A stretch of DNA of 24,713 nt from Gemmatimonadaceae bacterium (GCA_025936015.1 JAICUE010000001.1:1-24713), one strand, 5' to 3'; shown: positions 15,059 to 22,708, counted from the first letter of the stretch. The notes: generated from the letters alone by a model not told the origin. Numbers and translations are program-made.

Positions 15059-15964
15059 TCAGCCGGGATCGACCCCGACCAGCGGAACTTCCTCGAGCGT
15101 CGTCGTCGCGAGCGCTCGGCAGCCGGTCGCCTGCGCCACGGCGCGCAGCTGCAGCTCGTCCTCGAACAGGGCGAACAGGGTCGAACCCGAGCCGCTCATC
15201 CGCGCGACCGCGACCCCTTCGACCGATCCGAGCCGCTCGTATATCGCCGCGAGCTCGGGGCGCTGGTCGAACACCACCGGCTCGAAATCGTTCATCGAGA
15301 GCCGCGCGACACCCTCCCAGGTCGTCACGGCGGCGAGGGGATGCAGGGCCGCAGCGTGCGGCTGGTCGGTCAGCGCCGAGCGCGAGGCGGCAAGCCAGCT
15401 GTACGCTTCGGCGGTGTTCACCGGCTGCGCGGGAAGCACCAGTGCGACGTCGCGAACCGGGAGCGCGGGAAGCGCGAGCATCCGGTCGCCGCGTCCCCAC
15501 GCCAGCGCGAGCGGCGCTTCGCTGGCGAGGAACGGGACGTCCGCGCCTAACGTTCCGGCGATCGCGAGCAGGTCGGCCGCCGGGAGCGGTCGCGGATTGA
15601 GCGCGTTGAGCGCACGCAGCACCGCGCCCGCATCCGCACTCCCGCCACCGAGCCCGCCGCCGACCGGGATCCGCTTCTCGATCTCGATCGCGAAGCCGCG
15701 CGGCCAGTTGTCGTGCGCCGCATAGGCGTCGGCCGCCCGCCAGGCGAGATTCTGCTCCGGCGCGCCGAGCCCCGCGTCCGGCAGCGCGTCACCGGTGATG
15801 GTGAGCGACCGATCGGCGGAATCGCCGACGCGAACCACGACATCGTCGGCGAGCGCGATCCGGCAGAACAGCGTCTCGATGTCGTGGAAGCCCGACGCTT
15901 CGCGCGCGAGGATGCGGAGCGCGAGGTTGATCTTCGCGAACGCCGCGACGCGAGCCGCCGGCAT
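15059..15964 (-). CDS. ispE: 4-diphosphocytidyl-2-C-methyl-D-erythritol kinase
   Basis: A 301-residue GHMP kinase of the MEP isoprenoid pathway. Motif 1 is AFAKINLALRIL (8-19) with the substrate-contacting GFHDIETLF. The ATP-binding glycine-rich loop is PVGGGLGGGSADAGAVL (about 101-117), and motif 3 is MSGSGSTLFALF near 255-266. The catalytic pair Lys11 and Asp in the LGADVPF motif are present. Its ATG is 6 bp after the stop of the upstream membrane-protein gene, so they form an operon. Confidence 0.96.
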   Translation of the reverse strand: MPAARVAAFAKINLALRILAREASGFHDIETLFCRIALADDVVVRVGDSADRSLTITGDALPDAGLGAPEQNLAWRAADAYAAHDNWPRGFAIEIEKRIPVGGGLGGGSADAGAVLRALNALNPRPLPAADLLAIAGTLGADVPFLASEAPLALAWGRGDRMLALPALPVRDVALVLPAQPVNTAEAYSWLAASRSALTDQPHAAALHPLAAVTTWEGVARLSMNDFEPVVFDQRPELAAIYERLGSVEGVAVARMSGSGSTLFALFEDELQLRAVAQATGCRALATTTLEEVPLVGVDPG

Positions 15965-15970
15965 CGCTGC

Positions 15971-16978
15971 CTAACGCTCCGCCGCGGCGCCGAGGTCGCC
16001 CATCTTGAGGCCGAGCTGGGCGAAGTAGACCGCGCCGATCAGCGTGATCGGGATGAAGCTGAGGATGTGGAAGCCGATCGCCCAGGCCACCGCGAGGTCG
16101 GGCCCGACACCGTACACAGCGAGGCTTTCCTTGGCGATCGCCTCGAAGACGCCGAAGAACCCCGGGGCCGATGGGATCGCGACGCCGATCGCGATGATCC
16201 CCTGCACGAAGAACGCGGCGGAGAATGGGACGACGATGCCCACCGCCTTGAAGCCGAGCCAGAAGGCGAAGGCGTTGCAGAGCCAGTGCAGGACGGTCCA
16301 GAAGAGCACCGCGACGAACCGGCGCGGTGCACGGAGGACGCTCAAGCCGCTGGCGAAGGCAAGCAACGCGTCGCGTCCGCGCGCTTCGAGCTTCGGGGCG
16401 AGCCGCCTGACGACGACTTCGTACAGGGTGAACACGCGCGCGGGAAAGAGCACGAGGGCGTACAGCACGGCGAGCAGCGCGAGGACGGCGATGATTCCGC
16501 CCCCCGCCCAGTTCGCGACCGGCTGGCTCGCGATGCGCGTGCCAGTGGGAAAGGCCGGGTCGAGCATCGCGAGGAACAGCATCACGAGGATGACCACCGC
16601 GTCGAAGACGCGGTCGACCGCGATCGACGCAAAGGCCGCGGCGAAACCGACCTTGGGCTCCTCGGAGCTGAGCGCATACGCGCGCGCCAGCTCACCGGCG
16701 CGGGCCGGGACGATGTTGCCGATCATCATCCCGATCGCCGTCGCCCGCCAGAGCTCGCCTAACGGCAGCTTCGGCGCGATCGGGTCGAGGATGACGCGCC
16801 AGCGAATCGCCCGCAGCGGGAAGATCGCCGTCGCGGCGATCGTCGACAGCGCGAAGAGCAGGATGTTCGACTGCTCGAGCGTCCCGGCGACGACGCGGAA
16901 GTTGACGTCGTGCAGGGCGTAGACGAGCAGGGCGATGCTGAGCGCGATCCCGATCGCGCCCCGCCAACCGAGCTTCAT
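15971..16978 (-). CDS. Lysylphosphatidylglycerol synthase transmembrane-domain (UPF0104/YbhN-like) protein
   Basis: A 335-residue protein with about eight hydrophobic helices. Family marks are PLRAIRWRVIL (54-64), IGNIVPARAGELARAYALS with the conserved Arg-x-Gly-Glu pattern, SIAVDRVFDAVVIL, and IPSAPGFFGVFEA near 290. It matches the membrane part of MprF but lacks the catalytic aminoacyl-transferase domain, like stand-alone YbhN proteins thought to act as lipid flippases or transporters. The substrate is unknown. Its TAG stop lies inside a copy of the octamer (CGTTAGGC, 15969-15976). Confidence 0.87.
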   Translation of the reverse strand: MKLGWRGAIGIALSIALLVYALHDVNFRVVAGTLEQSNILLFALSTIAATAIFPLRAIRWRVILDPIAPKLPLGELWRATAIGMMIGNIVPARAGELARAYALSSEEPKVGFAAAFASIAVDRVFDAVVILVMLFLAMLDPAFPTGTRIASQPVANWAGGGIIAVLALLAVLYALVLFPARVFTLYEVVVRRLAPKLEARGRDALLAFASGLSVLRAPRRFVAVLFWTVLHWLCNAFAFWLGFKAVGIVVPFSAAFFVQGIIAIGVAIPSAPGFFGVFEAIAKESLAVYGVGPDLAVAWAIGFHILSFIPITLIGAVYFAQLGLKMGDLGAAAER

Positions 16979-16997
16979 GTGTGAAACGGGTTGAGGC

Positions 16998-18551
16998 TCA
17001 CTCGGTCGCGGCCAGCTCGAGCAGGTCGTAGATCTCCGACAGCTCGTCGGGCGACGGCGTGCGCGCCGCGCCGCGCACTTGGCTGCCGAGGGCGCGGGCG
17101 CGGTCGAGCGCGGCGCGCCCGCGGAACAGCAGGCTCTCGATCGGGACGAGCTGCTCGTCGACGATCGGCACCGCCGCGCTCAATGGGCGCTGGGTGAGCC
17201 GCGCGCCTAACGCGCTGATCCCGGTGTCGAGCAGGGCGGCGAGGTCGCGCCCGGTCGGGGTCCGGGTCGATCGCCGGACGTTAGGCAGCATCGGGCTCGG
17301 CGCCGGCGCGGCGTGGGGCGCCATTGCCGGCGCCGGCGCCGCCACGCTCGACGGCGCGCCGCGGAGGCCGGCCAGCTGCTGGGCGAGCTGGTCGCTCCGC
17401 GAATTGGGATCGGCCAGCAACGCCGACACCTGGCGCATCGCGCCTAACGCGCTGGGCTCGAGCGCGGCGACCGCCGGCGCCATCCGGGCGATCCAGGCCG
17501 AGACGTCGCGCTCGCCGAAGCTGTCGGCGGCCGCGCCTAACGCGCGGAGGGCGCCGCGCAGCTCGCGCGACAGCCGGTCGCGCCCGGCGATGTCCGCCGC
17601 GACCTGCGCTTCGCTCACCAGCCGCAGCAGGTGCTCGGCCTGGCTCACCGCCTCGAGCCGGAAGCGCTGGCTCGGCGTCGTCGGCGGATTCGGCGCCGTG
17701 TCGACGAGGTGCGGGCCGTTGTCCGCGTAGAAGAGGTCGGCGATCGGGACGATCGGCGCGCTCTCGGCGGTCGCCTCGTCGAGGGCGGCCGCGGCCGCGG
17801 TGAAGCGCTGCACCTCGGGGGACGCGGGGTCGGGACGGCCAATGCTCCGCAGCTCGATCGCCGCCCGGCGCAGCAGGGTGCTCGCCGCCTGGAAGAGCGC
17901 GAGCTGCTGCGGCGTCGGCACCGGATTCGACGTCAGCTCGAGCGGCTTGCCCGCGCGGTCGAGCGCGTCGACGACGTCGGCGAGCGGCGGCAGGTCGCGC
18001 GTCGCCGCGACACCGCGCAGGCCGCGCACTCGCGCGAGCAGGCCGCCGAGCAGCGCCGAGTCGCCGGGATGCGCGAGAAACTGGTCGAGGGAGACGGCGA
18101 TCTCGGCCGCTTCGTTCGCGAGGAACGCGCTCCCACCGGCCGCCGCCGACGGAGTGTTGCTCCGCGCGAGCTGCGGCGCGTAGCGCGCGAGCTCGGAGCT
18201 GCGCGCCTGCGCGCGCTGATCTTCACTCGGCCCCCACGCGCGGACGCCGTGCACGAGCACCTTGAGATCGTCGACCGCGGAGGTGAGCGCGGATCGCAGA
18301 CCCGGCTCCCAGAGCAGCGTCCCCTCGCGGAGCGCGCGTCCCACTCGCTCGATCCCGGCCGCGACTTCGGCGACACCGGGGAGCTTCGTCATCGTCGCGC
18401 TGCCGCGCAGCATCCGCGCGCCGCGGGCGAGCGCTTCACCGTCGGCGCCGCTGTTGCCCGCGGCATTGAGTACTCCATCGAGCTGCTCGATGTAGTCGCT
18501 CGCCTGGAGCACGAAGAGCTCGACGACGCCGGTCGGATTCGGGCTGGTCAT
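16998..18551 (-). CDS. Large HPt-like protein lacking the phosphorylatable histidines
   Basis: A 517-residue soluble, Ala-rich helical protein. The N-terminal ~105 residues follow the histidine-phosphotransfer pattern (ELFVLQASDYIEQLDGVLN, then LARGARMLRGSATMTKLPGVAEVAAGIERV). Where HPt domains have HxLKGSA this has RMLRGSA, so His is Arg46. A second, similar block (FLANEAAEIAVSLDQFL...ARVRGLRGVAATRDLPPLADVVDALD) again has Arg176 in place of His. A third helical block lies near 310-380. A Pro/Ala linker (about 405-430) precedes a short helical tail. Such arrays occur in CheA/PilL/ChpA-type proteins, but no kinase or receiver domain is present. It may be a scaffold or decoy; the function is unknown. 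It sits between pdxJ and the UPF0104 gene. Confidence 0.75.
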   Translation of the reverse strand: MTSPNPTGVVELFVLQASDYIEQLDGVLNAAGNSGADGEALARGARMLRGSATMTKLPGVAEVAAGIERVGRALREGTLLWEPGLRSALTSAVDDLKVLVHGVRAWGPSEDQRAQARSSELARYAPQLARSNTPSAAAGGSAFLANEAAEIAVSLDQFLAHPGDSALLGGLLARVRGLRGVAATRDLPPLADVVDALDRAGKPLELTSNPVPTPQQLALFQAASTLLRRAAIELRSIGRPDPASPEVQRFTAAAAALDEATAESAPIVPIADLFYADNGPHLVDTAPNPPTTPSQRFRLEAVSQAEHLLRLVSEAQVAADIAGRDRLSRELRGALRALGAAADSFGERDVSAWIARMAPAVAALEPSALGAMRQVSALLADPNSRSDQLAQQLAGLRGAPSSVAAPAPAMAPHAAPAPSPMLPNVRRSTRTPTGRDLAALLDTGISALGARLTQRPLSAAVPIVDEQLVPIESLLFRGRAALDRARALGSQVRGAARTPSPDELSEIYDLLELAATE

Positions 18552-18606
18552 TGCGCGGGAAATTAGGTGCGTGCGTTGCCGCTGTCGAGTGTCGAATCGG
18601 GAGCGT

Positions 18607-19401
18607 TCAACGACTCGCTCGCGCGGCGTCCATGGCTGCTCGCATCTCGCGCACCGCTGCGTCGAGGCCGACGAACACCGCGCGACTGATGATGGAGTGT
18701 CCGATGTTCAGCTCCTCGATCTCGGGAATCGCCGCGACTGGCGCGACGTTGCGGATCGTCAGCCCGTGGCCAGCGTGGACCGCGAGACCGAGCGATGCGC
18801 CGAGCGTCGAAGCGGTTCGGAGCGCAGCGAGCGTTGCCGGGGATTTCGGGGCGTGCGAGTAAGCACCGGTGTGCAGCTCGATCGCGTCGACGCCGAGCTC
18901 GCGCGACTGCCTGACGGCGGCATCGTCGGGCGCAATGAAGAGCGAGGTCCTGATCCCGGCGTCGCGCATCTTCGCGAGTGCCGGCGCGAGGCGCTTCGCT
19001 TCCCGGACGACGTCGAGTCCTCCTTCGGTGGTCACTTCCTCACGGCGCTCGGGGACGAGCGTCACCTGATACGGCTTGAGCCGGAGCGCGGTCGCGACCA
19101 TCTCGTCGGTGCATCCCATCTCGAGATTCAGCAGCGTGGTCACCGCGCCCGCGATGCGTTCGACGTCGTCGTCCTGGATATGGCGGCGGTCTTCGCGGAG
19201 GTGCGCGGTGATGCCGTCGGCGCCGGCGCGTTCGCAGACGAGCGCCGCCTCGAGCGGGTCGGGCTCGTCGGTGCGGCGGGCTTGGCGGATCGTCGCGACA
19301 TGATCAATGTTGATGTACAGTCGCTGCCGCGCCGCAGCGGATGAGTTCGGACGGGTTGCGGCCATGGCTGATGCGTCGTCGTCAGGTGTTGGCAAGCTCA
19401 T
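18607..19401 (-). CDS. pdxJ: Pyridoxine 5'-phosphate synthase
   Basis: Condenses 1-deoxyxylulose 5-phosphate with 3-amino-2-oxopropyl phosphate in the DXP-dependent B6 pathway. Signature motifs are all present: LYINIDHVATIRQARRT, AGADGITAHLREDRRHIQDDDV, LNLEMG, TLVPERREEVTTEGGLD, IELHTGAYS, AGHGLTIRNV and ELNIGHSIISRAVF. From ATG 19401 it is 264 residues with an unusual N-terminal extension of about 25. AGAGGAG precedes this ATG by only one base. An internal ATG at 19365 gives 252 residues, nearer the family's 240. The start is only 24 bp from that of the divergent lipoprotein gene. Confidence 0.95.
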   Translation of the reverse strand: MSLPTPDDDASAMAATRPNSSAAARQRLYINIDHVATIRQARRTDEPDPLEAALVCERAGADGITAHLREDRRHIQDDDVERIAGAVTTLLNLEMGCTDEMVATALRLKPYQVTLVPERREEVTTEGGLDVVREAKRLAPALAKMRDAGIRTSLFIAPDDAAVRQSRELGVDAIELHTGAYSHAPKSPATLAALRTASTLGASLGLAVHAGHGLTIRNVAPVAAIPEIEELNIGHSIISRAVFVGLDAAVREMRAAMDAARASR

Positions 19402-19425
19402 ACTCCTCTACAGTCGGAGATCGTC

Positions 19426-19899
19426 GTGCATCGTTCTGCCGCTCTCATCGTCGCCGCGCTCGCCGTAGTGTCCTGTCATAACGCTCCGCGCGGCGGCCTC
19501 GACCAGCCGGGCGCCGCCACCCCGCAGCTGGCGGTGAAGAATTTTCTCGCCGCGGCGAAGGCGCAGAACCTCCAGTCGCTGGCGACGGCGTGGGGTACCG
19601 ACAAGGGTCCGGCGCGCGACGTCGTCGACAAGTCGCAGATCGAGAAGCGCGAGCTGATCATGATGTGCTACCTGAATCATGACAGCTATCGCGTCCGGAG
19701 CGAAGGCCCCGGGGAGGAAGGACGCCGCACCTTCACCGTCGACCTGAACCGCGGCGGACTGGTTCGCACGACGACGATGACGACGGTCGCCGGCCCCGCA
19801 CAGCGTTATTACGTCGAGCAGGTTGCCCTCGAGCCGCTCACCGATCTCTGCGCCGGCGGCGTCACGAGCTCGAGCCCGATCCCCCGCCCACCGCGCTGA
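19426..19899 (+). CDS. Small lipoprotein of unknown function
   Basis: A 157-residue protein whose first 17 residues form a lipoprotein signal peptide with lipobox VVSC (Cys17). The mature part has an N-terminal helix (TPQLAVKNFLAAAKAQNLQSLATAWGTDKGPA) and a beta-rich region (DSYRVRSEGPGEEGRRTFTVDLNRGGLVRTTTMTTV), then a Pro-rich tail. The layout resembles small NTF2/DUF4878-like lipoproteins, but I cannot name it. GTG 19426 is preceded by CGGAG with 6 bases between. It is divergent from pdxJ; its stop overlaps the terminator of the convergent epimerase gene. Confidence 0.8.
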   Translation: MHRSAALIVAALAVVSCHNAPRGGLDQPGAATPQLAVKNFLAAAKAQNLQSLATAWGTDKGPARDVVDKSQIEKRELIMMCYLNHDSYRVRSEGPGEEGRRTFTVDLNRGGLVRTTTMTTVAGPAQRYYVEQVALEPLTDLCAGGVTSSSPIPRPPR

Positions 19900-19931
19900 A
19901 AAAAGCCGGCGCGGAACGGAACCGCCGCGCC
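19899..19931 (-). terminator. Rho-independent terminator of the epimerase gene
   Basis: GGCGCGG (19908-19914) pairs with CCGCGCC (19925-19931). On the minus strand the hairpin is followed by GGC and six T residues (complement of 19899-19904). It lies 10 bp after the epimerase stop, and the T-run overlaps the stop region of the plus-strand lipoprotein gene. Confidence 0.8.
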
Positions 19932-19941
19932 CCTCTTCGCA

Positions 19942-20367
19942 TTAGTGGTCAGACAGCTCCACAAGGACACCGCCGGTGGCGGCCGGGTGGAGGAATGCGA
20001 TACGTTTCCCTTCGGCGCCAAGACGTGGCTTTTCGTCGATGAGACGAATCCCGGCGCGGCGGCAGCGCTCGAGTGCGGCATCGAGGTCGTCCACGGCGAA
20101 ACAGACGTGGTGGATTCCCGGTCCGCGCTTCGCGACGAACTTCCCGATCGGCGAGTCCGGTCGTTCTGCCTCGAGCAGCTCGACCAGCGATTCACCGGCG
20201 GCGAATCCGGCAATGCTCGCTCCGTCGGAGTCGTCGAGCGGGACCTCGGGTAGGCCGAGGACATCGCGATAGAAGGAACGCAGCGAGTCGAGCGATTCGA
20301 CGGCGATCCCGATGTGGGCGATGCGCGTTCCGCGAGCGGGCGCGACGACGGGTGGCGTATTCGGCAT
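19942..20367 (-). CDS. mce: Methylmalonyl-CoA epimerase (VOC family)
   Basis: A 141-residue vicinal-oxygen-chelate protein. Two beta-alpha-beta-beta-beta repeats are visible: RIAHIGIAVESLDSLRSFYRDVLGL and GIHHVCFAVDDLDAALERCRRAGIRLIDEKPRLGAEGKRIAFLHP...GVLVELSDH. Metal-ligand positions by pattern are His18, Glu63, His87 and Glu137. The closing GVLVELSDH motif is typical for the epimerase, which interconverts (S)- and (R)-methylmalonyl-CoA in propionate breakdown. No mutase is in the window, so the assignment rests on sequence alone. CGGAG stands 8 bases before ATG 20367. Confidence 0.9.
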   Translation of the reverse strand: MPNTPPVVAPARGTRIAHIGIAVESLDSLRSFYRDVLGLPEVPLDDSDGASIAGFAAGESLVELLEAERPDSPIGKFVAKRGPGIHHVCFAVDDLDAALERCRRAGIRLIDEKPRLGAEGKRIAFLHPAATGGVLVELSDH

Positions 20368-20446
20368 GAGCTTCGCTCCGATGCAGGCTGTTGGGGCGCT
20401 GACAACATAATCGGCTCGCTGCGGGCGAGCGGAGGAAACACGAACG
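20368..20446. promoter_or_regulatory. Divergent promoter region between the epimerase gene and trxA
   Basis: In this 79-bp gap CATAAT (20406-20411) is a plausible -10 box for trxA, without a good -35 box at the usual distance. On the minus strand TTGTCA may be the -35 box for the epimerase gene, but its -10 partner is poor. GGAGGAA, 9 bases before ATG 20447, is the trxA ribosome-binding site. Confidence 0.35.
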
Positions 20447-20773
20447 ATGTCGCAAGCGACGCAGGTGACCGACGCGAACTTCGAGACCGAAGTCGAGAAG
20501 CAGGACGGGCTCGTCGTGGTGGATTTCTGGGCGACCTGGTGCGGGCCGTGCCGCCAGATCGCTCCCTCGCTCGATCAGCTCGCGCAGGAGTACTCGGGAA
20601 AGGTGAAGGTCGCGAAGCTGGACGTCGACGCGAACAGCAAGTCGGCCGCGCGCTTCAACGTTCGCTCGATCCCGATGCTGCTGTTCTTCAAGGACGGCAA
20701 GGTGGTCGACCAGATCATCGGCGCGCATCCGAAGGCGAGCATCGAGGCGAAGTTCAAGCAGCACGCCGCCTGA
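20447..20773 (+). CDS. trxA: Thioredoxin
   Basis: A 108-residue thioredoxin with active site WCGPC (31-35) in VVVDFWATWCGPCRQIAPSLDQLAQEYSGKVKVAKLDVD, the cis-proline motif SIPMLLFFKDGK, and a normal C-terminal helix. It is a cytoplasmic disulfide reductant. No signal peptide is present. It has a strong ribosome-binding site (GGAGGAA) and is followed after 72 bp by a terminator hairpin. Confidence 0.98.
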   Translation: MSQATQVTDANFETEVEKQDGLVVVDFWATWCGPCRQIAPSLDQLAQEYSGKVKVAKLDVDANSKSAARFNVRSIPMLLFFKDGKVVDQIIGAHPKASIEAKFKQHAA

Positions 20774-20786
20774 TCGCGACAAACAT

Positions 20787-20817
20787 TTGACGGGTCGCGA
20801 GGGGCGCAAACTATTGC
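20787..20817 (+). promoter_or_regulatory. Promoter candidate between trxA and the downstream gene
   Basis: TTGACG (20787-20792) is followed by ACTATT (20810-20815, 17-bp spacing) or TATTGC (20812-20817, 19-bp spacing). The -35 box is good and the -10 weak. It would start transcription near 20822, upstream of the terminator hairpin at 20845-20880. Confidence 0.4.
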
Positions 20818-20821
20818 GATA

Positions 20822-20880
20822 GCTCGTGATCGGTCACATTTTGCAAGGCCCGGAGCAGCGTGCGAGCTCCGGGCCTTTTC
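20822..20880 (+). ncRNA. Candidate small RNA or attenuator leader
   Basis: A promoter-like sequence, a small hairpin GTGA-TCGG-TCAC (20826-20837) and a strong terminator hairpin define a possible transcript of about 60 nt with no open frame of its own. It could also be the 5' leader of the gene at 20901, with the hairpin acting as an attenuator, or simply the trxA 3' end. Confidence 0.3.
20845..20880 (+). terminator. Rho-independent terminator after trxA
   Basis: AAGGCCCGGAGC (20845-20856) pairs perfectly with GCTCCGGGCCTT (20866-20877) around a 9-base loop, followed by a short T-run. It ends 20 bp before the next start codon, leaving no room for a separate promoter between them. Confidence 0.85.
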
Positions 20881-20900
20881 GTTGCACCCTGCCCAACCGA

Positions 20901-21872
20901 ATGCCTCAAGCCCTCGCCGGTCTGCGGTTCCCGCACGAGCGCATCCTCCTGCCGCGGACCAAGCTCGCTTACGTACATCTCCGCAACCTGCTCACCGACG
21001 CCAAGCGCGAACGGGCAGCGCGCGTGTATGGCTACGTCGCGATCTGGCTGCCCGAGGAGCTGGTGCTCCTGTACCTCCAGGAAGGAGAGCTCGTCAACGC
21101 GACGACGCTGAGCCCCGCGGGGGCCACGGTCGTCCCCATCGCCGACGCGCTCGACAAGGTGCCCCCCGAGCCGGAGTACGGGGAGATCTGCTTCCACGAA
21201 GCCGACGACGAGCAGCTCGCGTGCATGCACTACGCGCACGTCGTCGGCGAGGAACCGTGGCCCGACGAGCTCAACCCGCTCGACCCGCACGCGCTCTTTC
21301 CCTACCTGCTGGCGACCACCTTCGACGGGACCCTCGAAGTCACCCTCGACGGTAACATCAACTACCTGATCGTCCGCGACGGAATGGTCGAGCGCGCCTT
21401 CCTCTCGAGCGTTCACTTCGGTGAGCTCGATGAGAAGATCGAGGCGATCTTTCGCCCCGATGGCCGCGCGTCGCGCATGGGCGTCAGGCGCTTTCCCGTT
21501 CCGCCGCCGGTGCCGAGCCAGGCACCGCCGGCGCTCATCCACGCCTACCGCGAGCTGGTCAACGGTCTCGTGCGCGAGCTCATCGGACAGGGGAAGGACA
21601 GTGCGCCGGTCATCGCCGAGCTCGCGCGCCAATCGCTCGCATCGACGCACGCGCCGCTGCACTCCTTCACCGCGATGGATCGGCTGGTCCACGACCCGGT
21701 CGCCGGCGTCGACGAGCTCACCGACGCGGTCGCCGCGTGGATCACCGAAGTCCTCTGGGCCGCCGCCGACACCGACGGCGGGCCGGAAGCGATCCTGCAC
21801 AAGCTCACCCACGAGCGCCGGCACATGTTCCAGAGCGCCGGGCTGTTCGAGCGCCTCCCCTGGCAGATGTGA
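20901..21872 (+). CDS. Protein of unknown function with PATAN/DUF4388-like segment
   Basis: A 323-residue soluble protein from ATG 20901; an in-frame GTG at 20826 exists but would place the terminator hairpin inside the gene. Residues about 135-167 (TTFDGTLEVTLDGNINYLIVRDGMVERAFL) look like the core of PATAN/DUF4388 domains, which carry short glycine-turn strands ending in a DG-hydrophobic-A motif. The N-terminal part contains YGYVAIWLPEELVLLYLQEGELVNATTL, a similar strand pair. The C-terminal 110 residues are helical (LIHAYRELVNGLVREL...AILHKLTHERRHMFQSAGLFERLPWQM). No catalytic motif is seen. The stop overlaps rsmI (GTGA). Confidence 0.78.
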   Translation: MPQALAGLRFPHERILLPRTKLAYVHLRNLLTDAKRERAARVYGYVAIWLPEELVLLYLQEGELVNATTLSPAGATVVPIADALDKVPPEPEYGEICFHEADDEQLACMHYAHVVGEEPWPDELNPLDPHALFPYLLATTFDGTLEVTLDGNINYLIVRDGMVERAFLSSVHFGELDEKIEAIFRPDGRASRMGVRRFPVPPPVPSQAPPALIHAYRELVNGLVRELIGQGKDSAPVIAELARQSLASTHAPLHSFTAMDRLVHDPVAGVDELTDAVAAWITEVLWAAADTDGGPEAILHKLTHERRHMFQSAGLFERLPWQM

Positions 21873-22708
21873 CCGACTCGGGCGGCGAGCGTGGCGCGCT
21901 CTACGTCGTGAGCACGCCGATCGGAAATCTCGCCGACATGACGCTGCGCGGGCTCGACACGCTGCGCACGGTTTCGGTGGTGCTGGCCGAGGACACGCGG
22001 CACTCGCGCAAGCTCCTCGAGCACTTCGAGATCACGACGCCCCTCGTTGCGCATCACGAGCACAACGAAGCGAAGACGACGCCCGCCCTCGTCGCGCGGA
22101 TGGAGCAGGGCGAGTCGATGGCGATCATCACCGACGCCGGAACGCCGCTCGTCTCGGATCCCGGCGCGCGTCTCGTCGCTGCCGCGATCGCGGCGGGGGT
22201 TCGCGTCATCCCGATCCCCGGGGCGTCGGCGGTGCTGGCGGCGCTCGTCGCGGCCGGTCTCCCGGCGCATCGCTTCACCTTCTTCGGCTTTCTCGAACGG
22301 AAGGGCAGGGAGCGCGAGCAGGCGATCCTGACGATTCGCGGACTTGGCCACGCCGCGGTCGTCTACGAATCTCCGAATCGTCTCGCCGACACGCTCGCCG
22401 ACTTGCGCGACGGCGGACTCGGCGCTCGGCGCGCGGCCGTCGCCCGCGAGCTGACCAAGCAGTTCGAGGAAGTCCGCCGGGGAACGGTGGAGGAGCTCGC
22501 GCGGTACTACGCGGATGCATCGGCCCGTGGAGAGATCGTGATCGTGATCGAGGGCACGGCGTACGAGGCGCCGAGCGAGGACGCACTCCGCGAGCGCGCG
22601 CGCGCGCTGCGTGCGACCGGCGCATCGGCGCGCGACGTCGTCAGCGCATTGACGGAGGAGCTCGGCGCGCCGCGCAACGTCGCGTACCGGCTCGCGCACG
22701 AGCCGTGA
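21869..22708 (+). CDS. rsmI: 16S rRNA (cytidine-1402 2'-O) methyltransferase
   Basis: A 279-residue SAM-dependent tetrapyrrole-methylase-fold enzyme. Signature motifs are LYVVSTPIGNLADMTLRGLDTL, VLAEDTRHSRKLLEHFEI, HHEHNE, AIITDAGTPLVSDPGARLVAAA, VIPIPGASAVLAALVAAGLP, FFGFLERKG and VVYESPNRL. The GTG start at 21869 overlaps the upstream TGA and gives the normal N-terminus. Its own TGA overlaps the next GTG. It methylates the ribose of C1402 in the P-site region. Confidence 0.96.
   Translation: MTDSGGERGALYVVSTPIGNLADMTLRGLDTLRTVSVVLAEDTRHSRKLLEHFEITTPLVAHHEHNEAKTTPALVARMEQGESMAIITDAGTPLVSDPGARLVAAAIAAGVRVIPIPGASAVLAALVAAGLPAHRFTFFGFLERKGREREQAILTIRGLGHAAVVYESPNRLADTLADLRDGGLGARRAAVARELTKQFEEVRRGTVEELARYYADASARGEIVIVIEGTAYEAPSEDALRERARALRATGASARDVVSALTEELGAPRNVAYRLAHEP

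Noticed and set aside
16044..16922. Plus-strand frame opposite the UPF0104 gene
   Set aside because: The minus strand encodes a clear multi-spanning protein of known family. The plus reading is Ala/Ser/Arg-rich without motifs.
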